In this document: one piece after another, positions 34,973-43,974 of the stretch
Layout: every line of letters starts with the position of its first letter
Numbering within the stretch: position 1 is the stretch's first letter
Source of the DNA: SZUA-309 sp965230005
GTDB lineage: Bacteria > Pseudomonadota > Gammaproteobacteria > Pseudomonadales > Azotimanducaceae
Assembly: GCA_965230005.1 (NCBI GenBank)
Contig: OZ245934.1
Span: 5,456,001-5,520,000, forward strand
DNA: 64,000 nucleotides
Direction: 5' to 3'
Program-made: the position numbers and the translations under genes
Notes under the pieces: generated by a model
Told to the model about the DNA's origin: nothing
Seen by the model: only the letters and a program-made list of their open reading frames with translations
Database searches by the model: none

Positions 34973-35380
34973 ATGTCAGCCACCGGTCAATGTCTTTGCG
35001 GCGCCGTGCGCTTCGAGGCCGAAGGGGTCGATACCCACATCCACAGCTGCCATTGCAACATCTGCCGGAACTGGTCCGGCGGACCGCTGCTCGCGGCGGG
35101 GGTGGCCAGCGTGCGCTTCAGCGGCGAAGAACATATCAGCCGCTACGACTCCTCTGAATGGGCTGAGCGCGGTTTCTGCGCGCGCTGCGGATCCAACCTC
35201 TTCTACCGCTTGAAGGAGGCCGATCACTACATCCTCTGCATGGGCGCGTTCACGGATGAGACGCCTTTCGAACTTGCCGGTGAGATCTACGTCGACGAGA
35301 AACCGCCGGGCTATGCCTTCGCCGGCGAGCACCCGCGGCAGACGGGTGAGGAATTCATGGCTTCCCTGCAGCAGGGCTGA
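34973..35380 (+). CDS. GFA-family zinc protein (CENP-V/GFA fold)
   Basis: The 135-residue protein carries the zinc cysteines of the GFA family: GQCLCGAVRFEA, then HSCHCNICRNWSG, and FCARCGSNLFYRL. The fold is that of glutathione-dependent formaldehyde-activating enzyme, though most family members, including this one, have no proven activity on formaldehyde. A GGGAGAAGG ribosome site precedes the ATG. It converges on the DUF6265 gene with 3 bases between stops. Confidence 0.88.
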   Translation: MSATGQCLCGAVRFEAEGVDTHIHSCHCNICRNWSGGPLLAAGVASVRFSGEEHISRYDSSEWAERGFCARCGSNLFYRLKEADHYILCMGAFTDETPFELAGEIYVDEKPPGYAFAGEHPRQTGEEFMASLQQG

Positions 35381-35383
35381 GGC

Positions 35384-35899
35384 TTACAGCGCCTCTAGAA
35401 CCAGGGGGAAGCTGTTGCCGTCGGCGGTTTCCACTCCCACGGTGAAGGTATCCCCTTCGCGACTGTAGGTGAGACCTGCCAGGCCTCCGGGTGTGACGGC
35501 TTTGAAACGCACCAGGTTGTCTTCCTGCGCAACCAGCTCCATGGTCTGCGGGCCGCCGGGCCTTGGCTCGTAGCCAGGACCCCACTGCTGAAGATGGAGC
35601 ACGAGCGAATCTCCCTGCTCTTCGATGACGATGAACTCCACCATCGTCGTGCCCTCGGGACCGCGCATGCGCACCCAGGCGCCGATGGTGCCGGCCGCCG
35701 GCCGCGTCCAGTTTTCCTCGAGGGTCGCATCTGGCCCGGCGGGTCCTGCCCAGGAACCTGTCATCCAGGCGAGATCGTCGATCCCGGCCTGCACCGAGCC
35801 CGTCAGCACGCCGAGCAGCGTCAGCAGCGTGAGCCTGCTCGTCAGCGCACCGAGCCGCTTGCGGCCTGAGAGGATTGTCATTGCCCCGGGCTTGTTCAT
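35384..35899 (-). CDS. Exported DUF6265-like protein
   Basis: The 171-residue product has an N-terminal signal peptide (LTSRLTLLTLLGVLTGSVQA). The mature beta-rich domain begins with DDLAWMTGSWAG and has ENWTRPAAGTIGAWVR, matching DUF6265-type lipocalin-like proteins of the envelope. The start could be the codon at 35899 or the ATG six codons further in. Function unknown. Confidence 0.7.
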   Translation of the reverse strand: MNKPGAMTILSGRKRLGALTSRLTLLTLLGVLTGSVQAGIDDLAWMTGSWAGPAGPDATLEENWTRPAAGTIGAWVRMRGPEGTTMVEFIVIEEQGDSLVLHLQQWGPGYEPRPGGPQTMELVAQEDNLVRFKAVTPGGLAGLTYSREGDTFTVGVETADGNSFPLVLEAL

Positions 35900-36037
35900 G
35901 AATCTGCTCCTGTTCTCGTGCTCATAGTCTCAGCGCCTGCTTGACAGGGCTTTGACGAGAACATGCGCTAGACTCAGGCTATTCGCAAGGCTCGCTGGCG
36001 ACTTTCGCTGGCACAATCACGGCCAATGGAGGCAGGC

Positions 36038-36940
36038 ATGGCGGAGAATGGCAAGGGAGGTGGCTCGGGAGGCATGCCGGCCTGGCAATCCATGGTGGGT
36101 ACGCTTGCGGCCCTGACCGTGGCGTCCTTTGTTGCCGTCATGGGCAGCGCCGGCGGTCTGGTCGTCAATGGAATCTCTGCGCTTGCGCTCGCCTGTGTGG
36201 CCGCCTTTGCCATTCAGTGGCTCGCCTTCATTCCGGCCTTTCTCCGGCAGACGGAACACTTTTTCGATCTGACGGGATCCCTGACCTACATCAGTCTCGC
36301 CCTCTTCGGAGTCTTCATCAGCGGTGCGCCGCGGTCCTATCTCCTCGGCCTGCTGGTGCTCGTCTGGGCCGCCCGGCTCGGCACCTTTCTCTTCTCCCGG
36401 ATCCGGGAAGATGGGGCCGACCGACGCTTCAACAGCATCAAGCCGGATTTTGCTCAGTTCCTGATGACCTGGACCCTGCAGGGGCTCTGGGTGTTCCTGA
36501 CCCTGTCGCCGGCACTGGCCGCCATGACCTCTCAGGTGCAGCCGCCGCTCGGAGCCCTGGCGGTGCTGGGCACGGCCCTTTGGGTGGCGGGTTTCGCCAT
36601 CGAAGTGGTCGCCGATAACCAGAAGCGCCGCTTCCGCAGCAACCCGGAGAACCGCCATCGCTACATCGACACGGGTCTCTGGGCCTGGTCCCAACATCCG
36701 AACTACTTCGGTGAGATTCTGCTCTGGACGGGCATCGCAGTGATTGCGCTGCCGGTGCTCCAGGGCACGCAGCTCGTCACCCTCGTGTCGCCGATTTTTG
36801 TCTACCTCCTGCTCACGAAAATCAGCGGCATCCGCATGCTCGATGCGCGGGCGCGCCGGCAGTGGGGAGAAGATCCCGAGTACCAGGCGTACCGGCGCCG
36901 CACGTCGAAGCTTCTCCCGTTGCCCCCGAAAACGGCCTGA
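36038..36940 (+). CDS. DUF1295 / steroid 5-alpha-reductase-like membrane protein
   Basis: I choose ATG 36038 because GGAGG (36028-36032) is optimally spaced for it; the ATG at 36026 has no ribosome site. The 300-residue protein has about seven membrane spans and the family's C-terminal core: IEVVADNQKRRFR, GLWAWSQHPNYFGEILLWTG and a YQAYRRRTSKLLP tail. NAD(P)H-dependent reductases and methyltransferases share this fold. The natural substrate of DUF1295 proteins is generally unknown. The thioesterase gene follows after 13 bases, suggesting an operon. Confidence 0.85.
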   Translation: MAENGKGGGSGGMPAWQSMVGTLAALTVASFVAVMGSAGGLVVNGISALALACVAAFAIQWLAFIPAFLRQTEHFFDLTGSLTYISLALFGVFISGAPRSYLLGLLVLVWAARLGTFLFSRIREDGADRRFNSIKPDFAQFLMTWTLQGLWVFLTLSPALAAMTSQVQPPLGALAVLGTALWVAGFAIEVVADNQKRRFRSNPENRHRYIDTGLWAWSQHPNYFGEILLWTGIAVIALPVLQGTQLVTLVSPIFVYLLLTKISGIRMLDARARRQWGEDPEYQAYRRRTSKLLPLPPKTA

Positions 36941-36953
36941 GCGCGGCCGGGCC

Positions 36954-37811
36954 ATGGGCCTCGAGCTTTCCTATCTGGGCAGCGTCAACCGCTGGGAGTG
37001 CGACGAAAACGACCACCTCAACGTCCGCTTCTATGCGGACAAAATGAACCAGGCGGCCCGTAGCTGGCTGGCCCGGACATCGGGCGTAATGCCGTCCCCT
37101 CAGCACATTGCGGTTCAGCACATCCGGTTCCTCGCTGAGGCCCGGATTGCCACACCCCTTCGCGTCGACTGTGGACTGCTGGCGCACACCGGTACTCATT
37201 GCGACGTGTTGTCACTCATGGTCCACAACCTCACCGATGAACCCGTAGCTGCCTTTACGACCCGTTTCTCCGGTGCCTTCGATCTGAACGCGACGTTTGT
37301 GACCGCACCCGAATGGGCGGCGCCCCGGGGGTTGGATCCGGCCGCACCATTCGGCTGGCCCGAAGTGCCGGAGGCGCTCGAGGCGCTTGGTTTCAGAACA
37401 ATGGGGCTCGGCGTCATCGCCGAAGCGGAGTGCGATGATGGCCGCCTCCGCCCGGAACACTACATCGGCCGCATTTCCGATGGCATGCCGAACCTCTGGG
37501 GTTTGACGGGCGGTGACGCAACAACGTCCGCGCGCGAGGCAGGGGAGCTCGGCGGTGCGGTGCTCGAATACCGACTCGAGGTGCTCGCCCCGCCGGGACC
37601 TGGTGACGTGTTCCGGCAGCTCTCCGGGATCCGTGCCGTGGGTAACAAGACGCAGCACATGGTGCACGCCATCGTCAATGAAAGTCGGGGGGAAATCGCA
37701 GCGCGGGCTGAGGCCATCGGCGTTGCCATGGATCTCAAGGTCCGCCGTGCCGTGCCCATTGACGAGGCGCGTCGACGGGCGCTCGCGGACCTCATGCTGC
37801 GCGACAGCTGA
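36954..37811 (+). CDS. Acyl-CoA thioesterase-like protein, double hotdog
   Basis: From ATG 36954 the protein has 285 residues, the length of two fused hotdog domains. The first contains RWECDENDHLNVRFYADKMNQAARSW, where DENDHLN resembles the D-x-x-G/D-H-(L/M)-N motif of 4-hydroxybenzoyl-CoA-type thioesterases. The second has HYIGRISDGMPNLW and VRRAVPIDEARR. The frame continues upstream inside the DUF1295 gene, but that part is a shadow. No strong ribosome site is present, so it may depend on coupling to the upstream gene. Confidence 0.78.
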   Translation: MGLELSYLGSVNRWECDENDHLNVRFYADKMNQAARSWLARTSGVMPSPQHIAVQHIRFLAEARIATPLRVDCGLLAHTGTHCDVLSLMVHNLTDEPVAAFTTRFSGAFDLNATFVTAPEWAAPRGLDPAAPFGWPEVPEALEALGFRTMGLGVIAEAECDDGRLRPEHYIGRISDGMPNLWGLTGGDATTSAREAGELGGAVLEYRLEVLAPPGPGDVFRQLSGIRAVGNKTQHMVHAIVNESRGEIAARAEAIGVAMDLKVRRAVPIDEARRRALADLMLRDS

Positions 37812-37879
37812 GCGCTTGTGCCGGGTCTCGATCTCGCGCACAGTCAGACCCGGGGACGAACAACACCAGGGGGAGAATC

Positions 37880-38362
37880 ATGTCCGCAGAACTTGCATCG
37901 GTGGCGCCGGCCTTTGTCGCCATGGCCCACGAGATTGTCTGGTGCACGGCGGCAACGGTAGACGCCAGTGGCCGGCCGCGGTCACGGGTGCTGCACCCAA
38001 TCTGGGAATGGGACGGCTCGCAGCTCACGGGATGGATTGCGACGGGCCCCACGCCAACGAAGCGTGCCCACCTCGAGGCGCATCCTTATGTCTCCTGCAA
38101 CTACTGGGCGCCGAGCCAGGATACCTGTGTGGCCGAGTGCGCGGCCCAGTGGTGTTTCGACATGCCGACCCGGGAGCGTATCTGGAAACTCTTCGCTGAG
38201 GGGCCGGAACCCGTAGGCTATGACCCGAGCATGATTCCCGGGTGGGACGGTCCGGAGGTTGATGCCTTTGCGGTGCTCAGGCTCGACCCCTGGCGCCTCC
38301 GCGTGTTCCCCGGCTCCGTGCTGCTCTCCGGGTCGGGCGAGGTGCTCGTCTGGCAGGGCTGA
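37880..38362 (+). CDS. Pyridoxamine 5'-phosphate oxidase-like flavin protein
   Basis: The 160-residue split-barrel protein has HEIVWCTAATVDASGRPRSRVLHPIWEW and a flavin phosphate-contact region, followed by KRAHLEAHPYVSCNYW. These resemble PNPOx-fold F420/FMN-binding proteins rather than true PdxH. It ends with LDPWRLRVFPG. The role is probably a general flavin-dependent reductase or binder. GGGGGAG precedes the ATG. It converges on the AsmA gene. Confidence 0.78.
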   Translation: MSAELASVAPAFVAMAHEIVWCTAATVDASGRPRSRVLHPIWEWDGSQLTGWIATGPTPTKRAHLEAHPYVSCNYWAPSQDTCVAECAAQWCFDMPTRERIWKLFAEGPEPVGYDPSMIPGWDGPEVDAFAVLRLDPWRLRVFPGSVLLSGSGEVLVWQG

Positions 38363-38383
38363 CCGCCGCGGCCCGGCCTGCTT

Positions 38384-41300
38384 TCAGCCTTCTTTACGCT
38401 GGTAGTTGAGGAAGCCGGGGCAGGGGTTCTGGGTCCCCATGAGACGGTCCCAGACACCCCGTACGAGGATCGATAGGCCAGCCGTGGCAGTTGCAACGCT
38501 TGCTGCTACCGCGGCGCTGGCCGGATCGAGCTGCAGCGCCGGTTCCACGAGGGTGCCGCCGACCTTGAAATAAGGGTTCGTGATCGAGGCGGCACTGATG
38601 CCGATACCCCGTCGCGCCTGGGTTGCCAGCGAGAGATCCAGTTTTTCGGTGGCGAGATTGACGCCGCCGTAAACGAACATGTTCACCCGGTCGGTACGCA
38701 TCACAAAGCCGGGTTCGAGCTTGAGCTTGCCGTCTTTCACCGCTGCGTTCACGACCATACATTCCATGGGCGTGAACTCTTCCGTTGCGACAAAGGGATT
38801 CAGCACCTCCAGGACGTTGCTCAGGAAGTCTCCCGTGAAAGCGTTGAGCAGGGCGTTGTTGATCTCGCCCCCATCTGAGTGAATCAGGATCTTGCCATTC
38901 AGCCCCGCGGCGATGTCTGCCACCGTCAGTCCCTGGCCGTAGATGTCGACGTCGAGTGAGTAGCGGGGCACGGTTTCCGGGGCCTGCTTGACATGGGTGA
39001 AGAGCCCGAGGTCAGCGTCTTCACCCAGCAGCTTGAACTCGACGTAGACGCCATCCGCCACGGGCCGGAACAGGGCCTGGGCGTCGAAGTAACCGAAGTT
39101 GTCCCGGAAGGCAGCCCGCTCGAGTCGCAACTCCCCGGCTTCGACCTGCAGCCTGAGATTGACGTCGTCGAGGCTCGAGCGGCGGCCGCGAAACTTGTCG
39201 ATTTCGATGTCAATACTTGCGTCGAAGAGGGCGAAGTCCTCCATCGGCAGCGGACTGTCCGGGAAGAACCGAACGAGATCGTCCTCCGGTTCGATGTCTT
39301 CCCGTTCGCCGAAGAGTGCCTTCTGCAGATCGACGAGAATCATCGTTGAGGAGCGGCCCTTGAGCGTGAAGAACGGCTTATCGGTGAGGTCGATGTTGCC
39401 GCTGAGCACGAGATCGCTATCACCCCAGTTCGCCTCGGCCTGGGTAACGTTCAGGGCGTCCATGGTGCCATCGAGCTTGATGGCCAGGGCGAAGGGGACG
39501 TCCGGCCATGGCGCTTCGCCAGGCTGACCGATGTCTTTCAGAGAGTCGCCGCTGGCCTGGATCACGAGATCCGTGCGGGTCTGGTCTTCCGCATCGAGGA
39601 TGCCGGCGATGGCCAGGCGGCTGGTGCCCACCTCGAGCCGCGTATCCAGGAGTTCCAGGTGACTGACCGTTGGGAGCTTGATTCCGCCAGACACGACCCA
39701 GGGGTTTTGGGGTGGTGCGTACTGGGGAAAGTCCGGAAGTAAGGCGGCGAGGTTGGCGCCGCTGCCCTGGAAAATGATTTCCGTGCCAACGAACGCTTCA
39801 GCGAAGGTCACGGTGCCATTCGCTTGCAGAGTGCCACCTGCGGTCGTCAGGGTCAGACCCTCCAGCAGCAGCGCCTCTTCGGCGCCGCGCACGTTACCCT
39901 CCAGCACGAAGGGAATGACGCGATCGTCGAAGCGCAGCGCATTGTTGAACAGTACGTCGATGTCCTGCCCTTCCAGGCGCAGCCCCGCGCTGGTGCCCGA
40001 AAACCCGGCCTCGAAATCCATGTCTGTAGAGAAATCCAGCGTCAACGTGCGGAACCGGGCTTTGCCTTCCCTGATGGTAAGGCGGCTGTCGGCGAGTGCT
40101 GCGCGGGCAGTCACGGCCAGCGGATCGGCCGGCAGGCCCTGGTAACCGAGCTTCGCCGCAAAGGCACTGAGGTCCGCCATCTCAACGGCAGCCTGGGCGT
40201 TCAGCGCAGTGAGCGCTGACGGTACGGGCCAGGTGACCTCCCCCTCGAGAGAAGCCCGTTCCCCGGTCAGCCGCAACTCGTTCAGCTGCATGCCGGCGTC
40301 GCTGATCCGCAGCTCCGCGTCGCCGCGGTAGGGACCGCGAAGGACATCCGGCTGTCCGGCAACGCGCAGCACTTCGGCAAAATCCTCGCCCGTCAGACGC
40401 AGCGTCAGGCGGGTGCCAAGCCAGTCTGGGAATTCGCCGATTGGCCCTGCCGCAGAAAGTTCGTGGGTGCCGACGCGAAGACTCGACTCGAGCACTTCGT
40501 CGCCGCTGGCATCGAGACTGAAATCCAGCTCGAAGGCACTTTCGGGCAGTGTGTCCACACCGAGTAGTGTTCTGAACTCACTCAGATCCTCGCCGGTCAA
40601 TTGGATGCTGGCGACGGCGCCTTCGCGACGCGGAAAGGCTTCGAAGTCCGCGTTCATGAGAAAGCGGAAGTCTTCGGTCACGATCTCGATATTGGCAAGG
40701 TCGAGGTCGCCGCCGTGGCGATGCAGCGTGCCGGTGATCGTGAATGGACCGTCGGGAAAGCCTTCGATCTGCAGGGCCTTGCCGAACACACCGGCGTCGG
40801 GGCCACGGATGTCGACGGAGCCATCCCAGCCATCGAATTCCGCGAGGTTGAGAATCGTGCCGCTGGTTGTTATCTGAAAGCGCGACACATGACCCTGCAC
40901 GGCGAGGGCGTAGCCCCGGGCCCTCGGTTCGATGCTTGCTTCCAGGGCAATGTCCTCATCGAAAATGTCGGGCATCGCGAAGAGCTCGCCGAGCACGTCG
41001 GCGTCCGGGCCGTAGACACTCAGGCCAAGATTCAGTCCGCTGAGGGTTGCGAGTTCGCCGATCTGACCATCGAGGGACAGTTCGGCGTCGTCGAGTTCCA
41101 GGGCCAGGTCGACGCTGACGCTCCCTCCGGCGAGAAATGCCTCGAAGGTGCCGTAGCGCCCTGCAAGCCGCCAGGGATCGCCGTTGAAAGTGCCGCTGCC
41201 GACGAGATCTACCATGCCCGTCGGGTCGGTCAGCTGTGCCAAGACCGGTATCTCCACGATCATCGGCGCGAGCTCGCCGATCCGTGCCTCGATGCGGCTG

Positions 41301-41776
41301 CTGGACACGTGGAGCGCCTCGAGCATGAAGCTCCAGTCGGCGCCTGCCGTGCCGTCGTCGGGAAACTGCGACCAGTTGGGCGTGCCGTCGACCGGATCTT
41401 CCAGGAAGACTTCGGCGTCTTCTACGACCAGATCGACGAGGCGTACGTGGTTGTCGAAGAGCGCGCCGAGGTCGATCTGCACGGCGACAAACCTTGCGCT
41501 GGCCATATAAGGCGCGGAGCCGCCCGGAGCGTTGGCGAAGGTGACCTCTCGAGCCGTGAGGCGCGGAATGGTGGCCAGCTCCAGCGTCAGCTCGCCGGCC
41601 ACGACCAGCCTGCGGTCGAGATAGCGTTCGGTCAGATCGGCAATCAGCGGCTTGAGGACGTTGGGATTGGTAATCACGTAGCCAAGCCCGAGCGCGGCGA
41701 GCAGCAGCAGGCCGGCGAGCAGCAGGGCGCCGATCCGGATCCAGCCAGCCTGTCTGGCCCGCGTCATGAGGACCAT
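38384..41776 (-). CDS. AsmA-family envelope protein
   Basis: A 1,130-residue protein with one N-terminal membrane anchor (IGALLLAGLLLLAALGLGYVI), then the AsmA domain (LTLELATIPRLTAREVTFANAPG, FVAVQIDLGALFDNHVRLVDLVVEDAEVFLE in separate strands). A long beta-rich middle resembles the bridge-like lipid-transfer fold, and the DUF3971/AsmA_2 C-terminus has a GKILIHSDGGEINNALLNA block. AsmA-like proteins span the periplasm and affect phospholipid transport and outer-membrane balance. The start is uncertain among an upstream TTG (41809), ATG 41776 and ATG 41767. Confidence 0.85.
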   Translation of the reverse strand: MVLMTRARQAGWIRIGALLLAGLLLLAALGLGYVITNPNVLKPLIADLTERYLDRRLVVAGELTLELATIPRLTAREVTFANAPGGSAPYMASARFVAVQIDLGALFDNHVRLVDLVVEDAEVFLEDPVDGTPNWSQFPDDGTAGADWSFMLEALHVSSSRIEARIGELAPMIVEIPVLAQLTDPTGMVDLVGSGTFNGDPWRLAGRYGTFEAFLAGGSVSVDLALELDDAELSLDGQIGELATLSGLNLGLSVYGPDADVLGELFAMPDIFDEDIALEASIEPRARGYALAVQGHVSRFQITTSGTILNLAEFDGWDGSVDIRGPDAGVFGKALQIEGFPDGPFTITGTLHRHGGDLDLANIEIVTEDFRFLMNADFEAFPRREGAVASIQLTGEDLSEFRTLLGVDTLPESAFELDFSLDASGDEVLESSLRVGTHELSAAGPIGEFPDWLGTRLTLRLTGEDFAEVLRVAGQPDVLRGPYRGDAELRISDAGMQLNELRLTGERASLEGEVTWPVPSALTALNAQAAVEMADLSAFAAKLGYQGLPADPLAVTARAALADSRLTIREGKARFRTLTLDFSTDMDFEAGFSGTSAGLRLEGQDIDVLFNNALRFDDRVIPFVLEGNVRGAEEALLLEGLTLTTAGGTLQANGTVTFAEAFVGTEIIFQGSGANLAALLPDFPQYAPPQNPWVVSGGIKLPTVSHLELLDTRLEVGTSRLAIAGILDAEDQTRTDLVIQASGDSLKDIGQPGEAPWPDVPFALAIKLDGTMDALNVTQAEANWGDSDLVLSGNIDLTDKPFFTLKGRSSTMILVDLQKALFGEREDIEPEDDLVRFFPDSPLPMEDFALFDASIDIEIDKFRGRRSSLDDVNLRLQVEAGELRLERAAFRDNFGYFDAQALFRPVADGVYVEFKLLGEDADLGLFTHVKQAPETVPRYSLDVDIYGQGLTVADIAAGLNGKILIHSDGGEINNALLNAFTGDFLSNVLEVLNPFVATEEFTPMECMVVNAAVKDGKLKLEPGFVMRTDRVNMFVYGGVNLATEKLDLSLATQARRGIGISAASITNPYFKVGGTLVEPALQLDPASAAVAASVATATAGLSILVRGVWDRLMGTQNPCPGFLNYQRKEG

Positions 41777-41875
41777 GAGTTGCGCATGGATTGCCTTCCC
41801 CGTTGGCAACGATTCAGAGCGTGCGGCGTGTCACCCCGCCCGGGGAGAATAGCAGAGTCGCTTATCCGGCGACTG

Positions 41876-42688
41876 TCAGGCCGCCCGCTTGGCGAGCTTT
41901 GGGTCCGGTTTCAGGAAGTCGTACTCCGACTCCATGATGTCTGTACCCATGAGCTTGTCCCAGAAGCGGAAGTAGAGCGCGTAGTTGCAGCTGAAATGCT
42001 TGTGGTGCAGGTCGTGATGCGCCGCGGTGATCAGGTGTTTTCCGGGCAGGCCTCGAAGCCACCACTTCGGGAAAATTTCATAGCCGCAATGGTTGAACAC
42101 CGCTGCGAGGGTCATGAGCGTCAGGATGAAGAGAATGCCGCCTACGTGGATGGGTACGAGCATGGCCATGACCGGCATGAACACGGCACCGAGGATCGAT
42201 TCGTAGGGATGGAAGGAAAAGGCTGCCCAGGGCGTTGGCGGCCGGCTTTCGTGGTGCACCCGGTGCATGACCGGAAAGAGCGACTTCAGGTGCATGAGCC
42301 GGTGGGTCCAGTAGAAATAGGTGTCGTGCAGGAACAGGTAGATGCCGATACTCACGGGCAGATACCAGAGCGGGAAGGCGCTGAGATCGTTGTAGATGGC
42401 GGTGTAGCCGAGCTGCCACAGCTCGAGCACGACAGCCGCCGGGGCCGCGTAGATAAAGGAGGACAGGAGCGACCAGCGAATTTCCTTGGCCACGGCGCCC
42501 GGGCGGGGCTGCCCTTCCATGAGCTTGATGGCGCGCACTTTGTCGTCGCTGCGGCCCCAGAGGAGCCAGTAGAACAGCCCGGAGATCAGGAAATAGCGCA
42601 CGGCGATGATGGCCGTGAGGGCCAGGAAGGTAATGAGCAGCTTACCTGGCGGTATTTCCGAGAGCTGCCCGAGCAGGGTTTCGAACAT
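41876..42688 (-). CDS. Sterol desaturase/fatty-acid hydroxylase superfamily enzyme
   Basis: The 270-residue membrane protein carries the di-iron histidine boxes of the family: HDTYFYWTHRLMH, HRVHHESRPP and HHDLHHKHFSCNY, with four or five hydrophobic spans. It hydroxylates or desaturates a lipid using di-iron and O2. It is divergent from crtY with a 116-base gap, so a carotenoid or hopanoid/sterol-like substrate is conceivable, for example ring hydroxylation of zeaxanthin. It could equally act on membrane lipids. Confidence 0.88.
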   Translation of the reverse strand: MFETLLGQLSEIPPGKLLITFLALTAIIAVRYFLISGLFYWLLWGRSDDKVRAIKLMEGQPRPGAVAKEIRWSLLSSFIYAAPAAVVLELWQLGYTAIYNDLSAFPLWYLPVSIGIYLFLHDTYFYWTHRLMHLKSLFPVMHRVHHESRPPTPWAAFSFHPYESILGAVFMPVMAMLVPIHVGGILFILTLMTLAAVFNHCGYEIFPKWWLRGLPGKHLITAAHHDLHHKHFSCNYALYFRFWDKLMGTDIMESEYDFLKPDPKLAKRAA

Positions 42689-42804
42689 CTGGGGAGTTCC
42701 AGTAGTGGGAGATGGCTTCCGGTACTAGGAGCGGCTTGAGTCTCACGTACAATGGCGGCCGCAGTTTAGCCCAATTGGCCTCTGAGAGGAGGAAACCCGT
42801 TCCC

Positions 42805-43974
42805 ATGTACGACGTGATCTTTGCCGGCGGTGGCCTGGCCAGCTGCCTTACCGCCTATCGATTGCGTCAGCTGCATCCGCACCTGAAGATCCTCATTGCG
42901 GAAGGGGCGGGCAGCCTGGGCGGGAATCACACCTGGTCGTTCTTTGCGACGGATCTCGCTCCATCGGCGCTCGAGTGGGTGGATCCGCTCATCGTGCATC
43001 GCTGGGCGAGCTATGAAGTCCGTTTTCCGGCCTATCGTCGTGAGTTGACTACCGGCTACTGCTCCACGAACAGCGAGTTTTTTCACACCTTCATGATGGG
43101 GGCGTTGGGAGACTGCGTGGAGCTCCGAACCCCCCTGGATGCCGTGTCACACAACAGCGTAGAAGTCGCCGGCGGCGACGTGCTCGAGGCCAAAGTCGTC
43201 ATTGACGGTCGCGGCCCCATGCCGAGCCCGCACCTGATTCTCGGTTTTCAGAAGTTCACCGGCCAGGTGTTGAGTCTGAAGAACGAGCACGGCCTTGCCG
43301 GACCCATCATCATGGACGCGACGGTACCCCAGAACGGGGACTATCGGTTCGTCTACACGCTGCCAACGGGGCCGCGTGAGGTGCTTGTGGAAGACACCCG
43401 CTACAGCAACACGCCGAGCCTCGACGGCGCAGCAGATGCTTCGGCCATTCGTGAGTATGTGGCCGAGCAGGACTGGGAAGTCGAAAACGTCCTGCGCGAA
43501 GAGAATGGCGCGCTGCCGATTACCCTCGGCGGAGACATTGAGGCCTACCTGGCGGAAGGGGGAGACGTGCCCCGTATCGGGCTGCGGGCCGCGCTGTTTC
43601 ACGCCACCACAGGCTACAGCTTTGCGGAGGCGGTGCGCACGGCGGACGTGCTGGCGGCGCTGCCGCAGATTGACACGGAATCTGTGCGGAGCGCGCTGGC
43701 GGCGCGCGTTCGCGAGCACTGGCAGGCGCAGAGCTACTGGCGCCTGCTGAACCGCATGCTCTTTATCGCCGCCGAGCCGGACCGACGCTGGGTCGTCATG
43801 CAGCGTTTTTACAGTTTGCGGCAGCGACTCATCGAAAGGTTCTATGCCAGCCGCTCGTCGCGTGCTGACAAGCTCCGGATTCTCACGGGCCGCCCGCCCG
43901 TACCCATTCATCGTGCGCTGCGCGCGCTCCCCGAGCGCAGCGCCAACGCTCTTTCTCATGAGGTAGTCCATTGA
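42805..43974 (+). CDS. crtY: Lycopene beta-cyclase
   Basis: The 389-residue flavoprotein begins DVIFAGGGLASCLTAYRLR (dinucleotide fold) and has GGNHTWSFF and YRFVYTLPTGPREVLVEDTRYS, all typical of CrtY. It cyclises both ends of lycopene to beta-carotene in a non-redox reaction needing reduced FAD. The ATG at 42805 is preceded by GAGGAGG. It is the first gene of crtY-crtI-crtB; its stop overlaps the crtI start by four bases. Confidence 0.93.
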   Translation: MYDVIFAGGGLASCLTAYRLRQLHPHLKILIAEGAGSLGGNHTWSFFATDLAPSALEWVDPLIVHRWASYEVRFPAYRRELTTGYCSTNSEFFHTFMMGALGDCVELRTPLDAVSHNSVEVAGGDVLEAKVVIDGRGPMPSPHLILGFQKFTGQVLSLKNEHGLAGPIIMDATVPQNGDYRFVYTLPTGPREVLVEDTRYSNTPSLDGAADASAIREYVAEQDWEVENVLREENGALPITLGGDIEAYLAEGGDVPRIGLRAALFHATTGYSFAEAVRTADVLAALPQIDTESVRSALAARVREHWQAQSYWRLLNRMLFIAAEPDRRWVVMQRFYSLRQRLIERFYASRSSRADKLRILTGRPPVPIHRALRALPERSANALSHEVVH

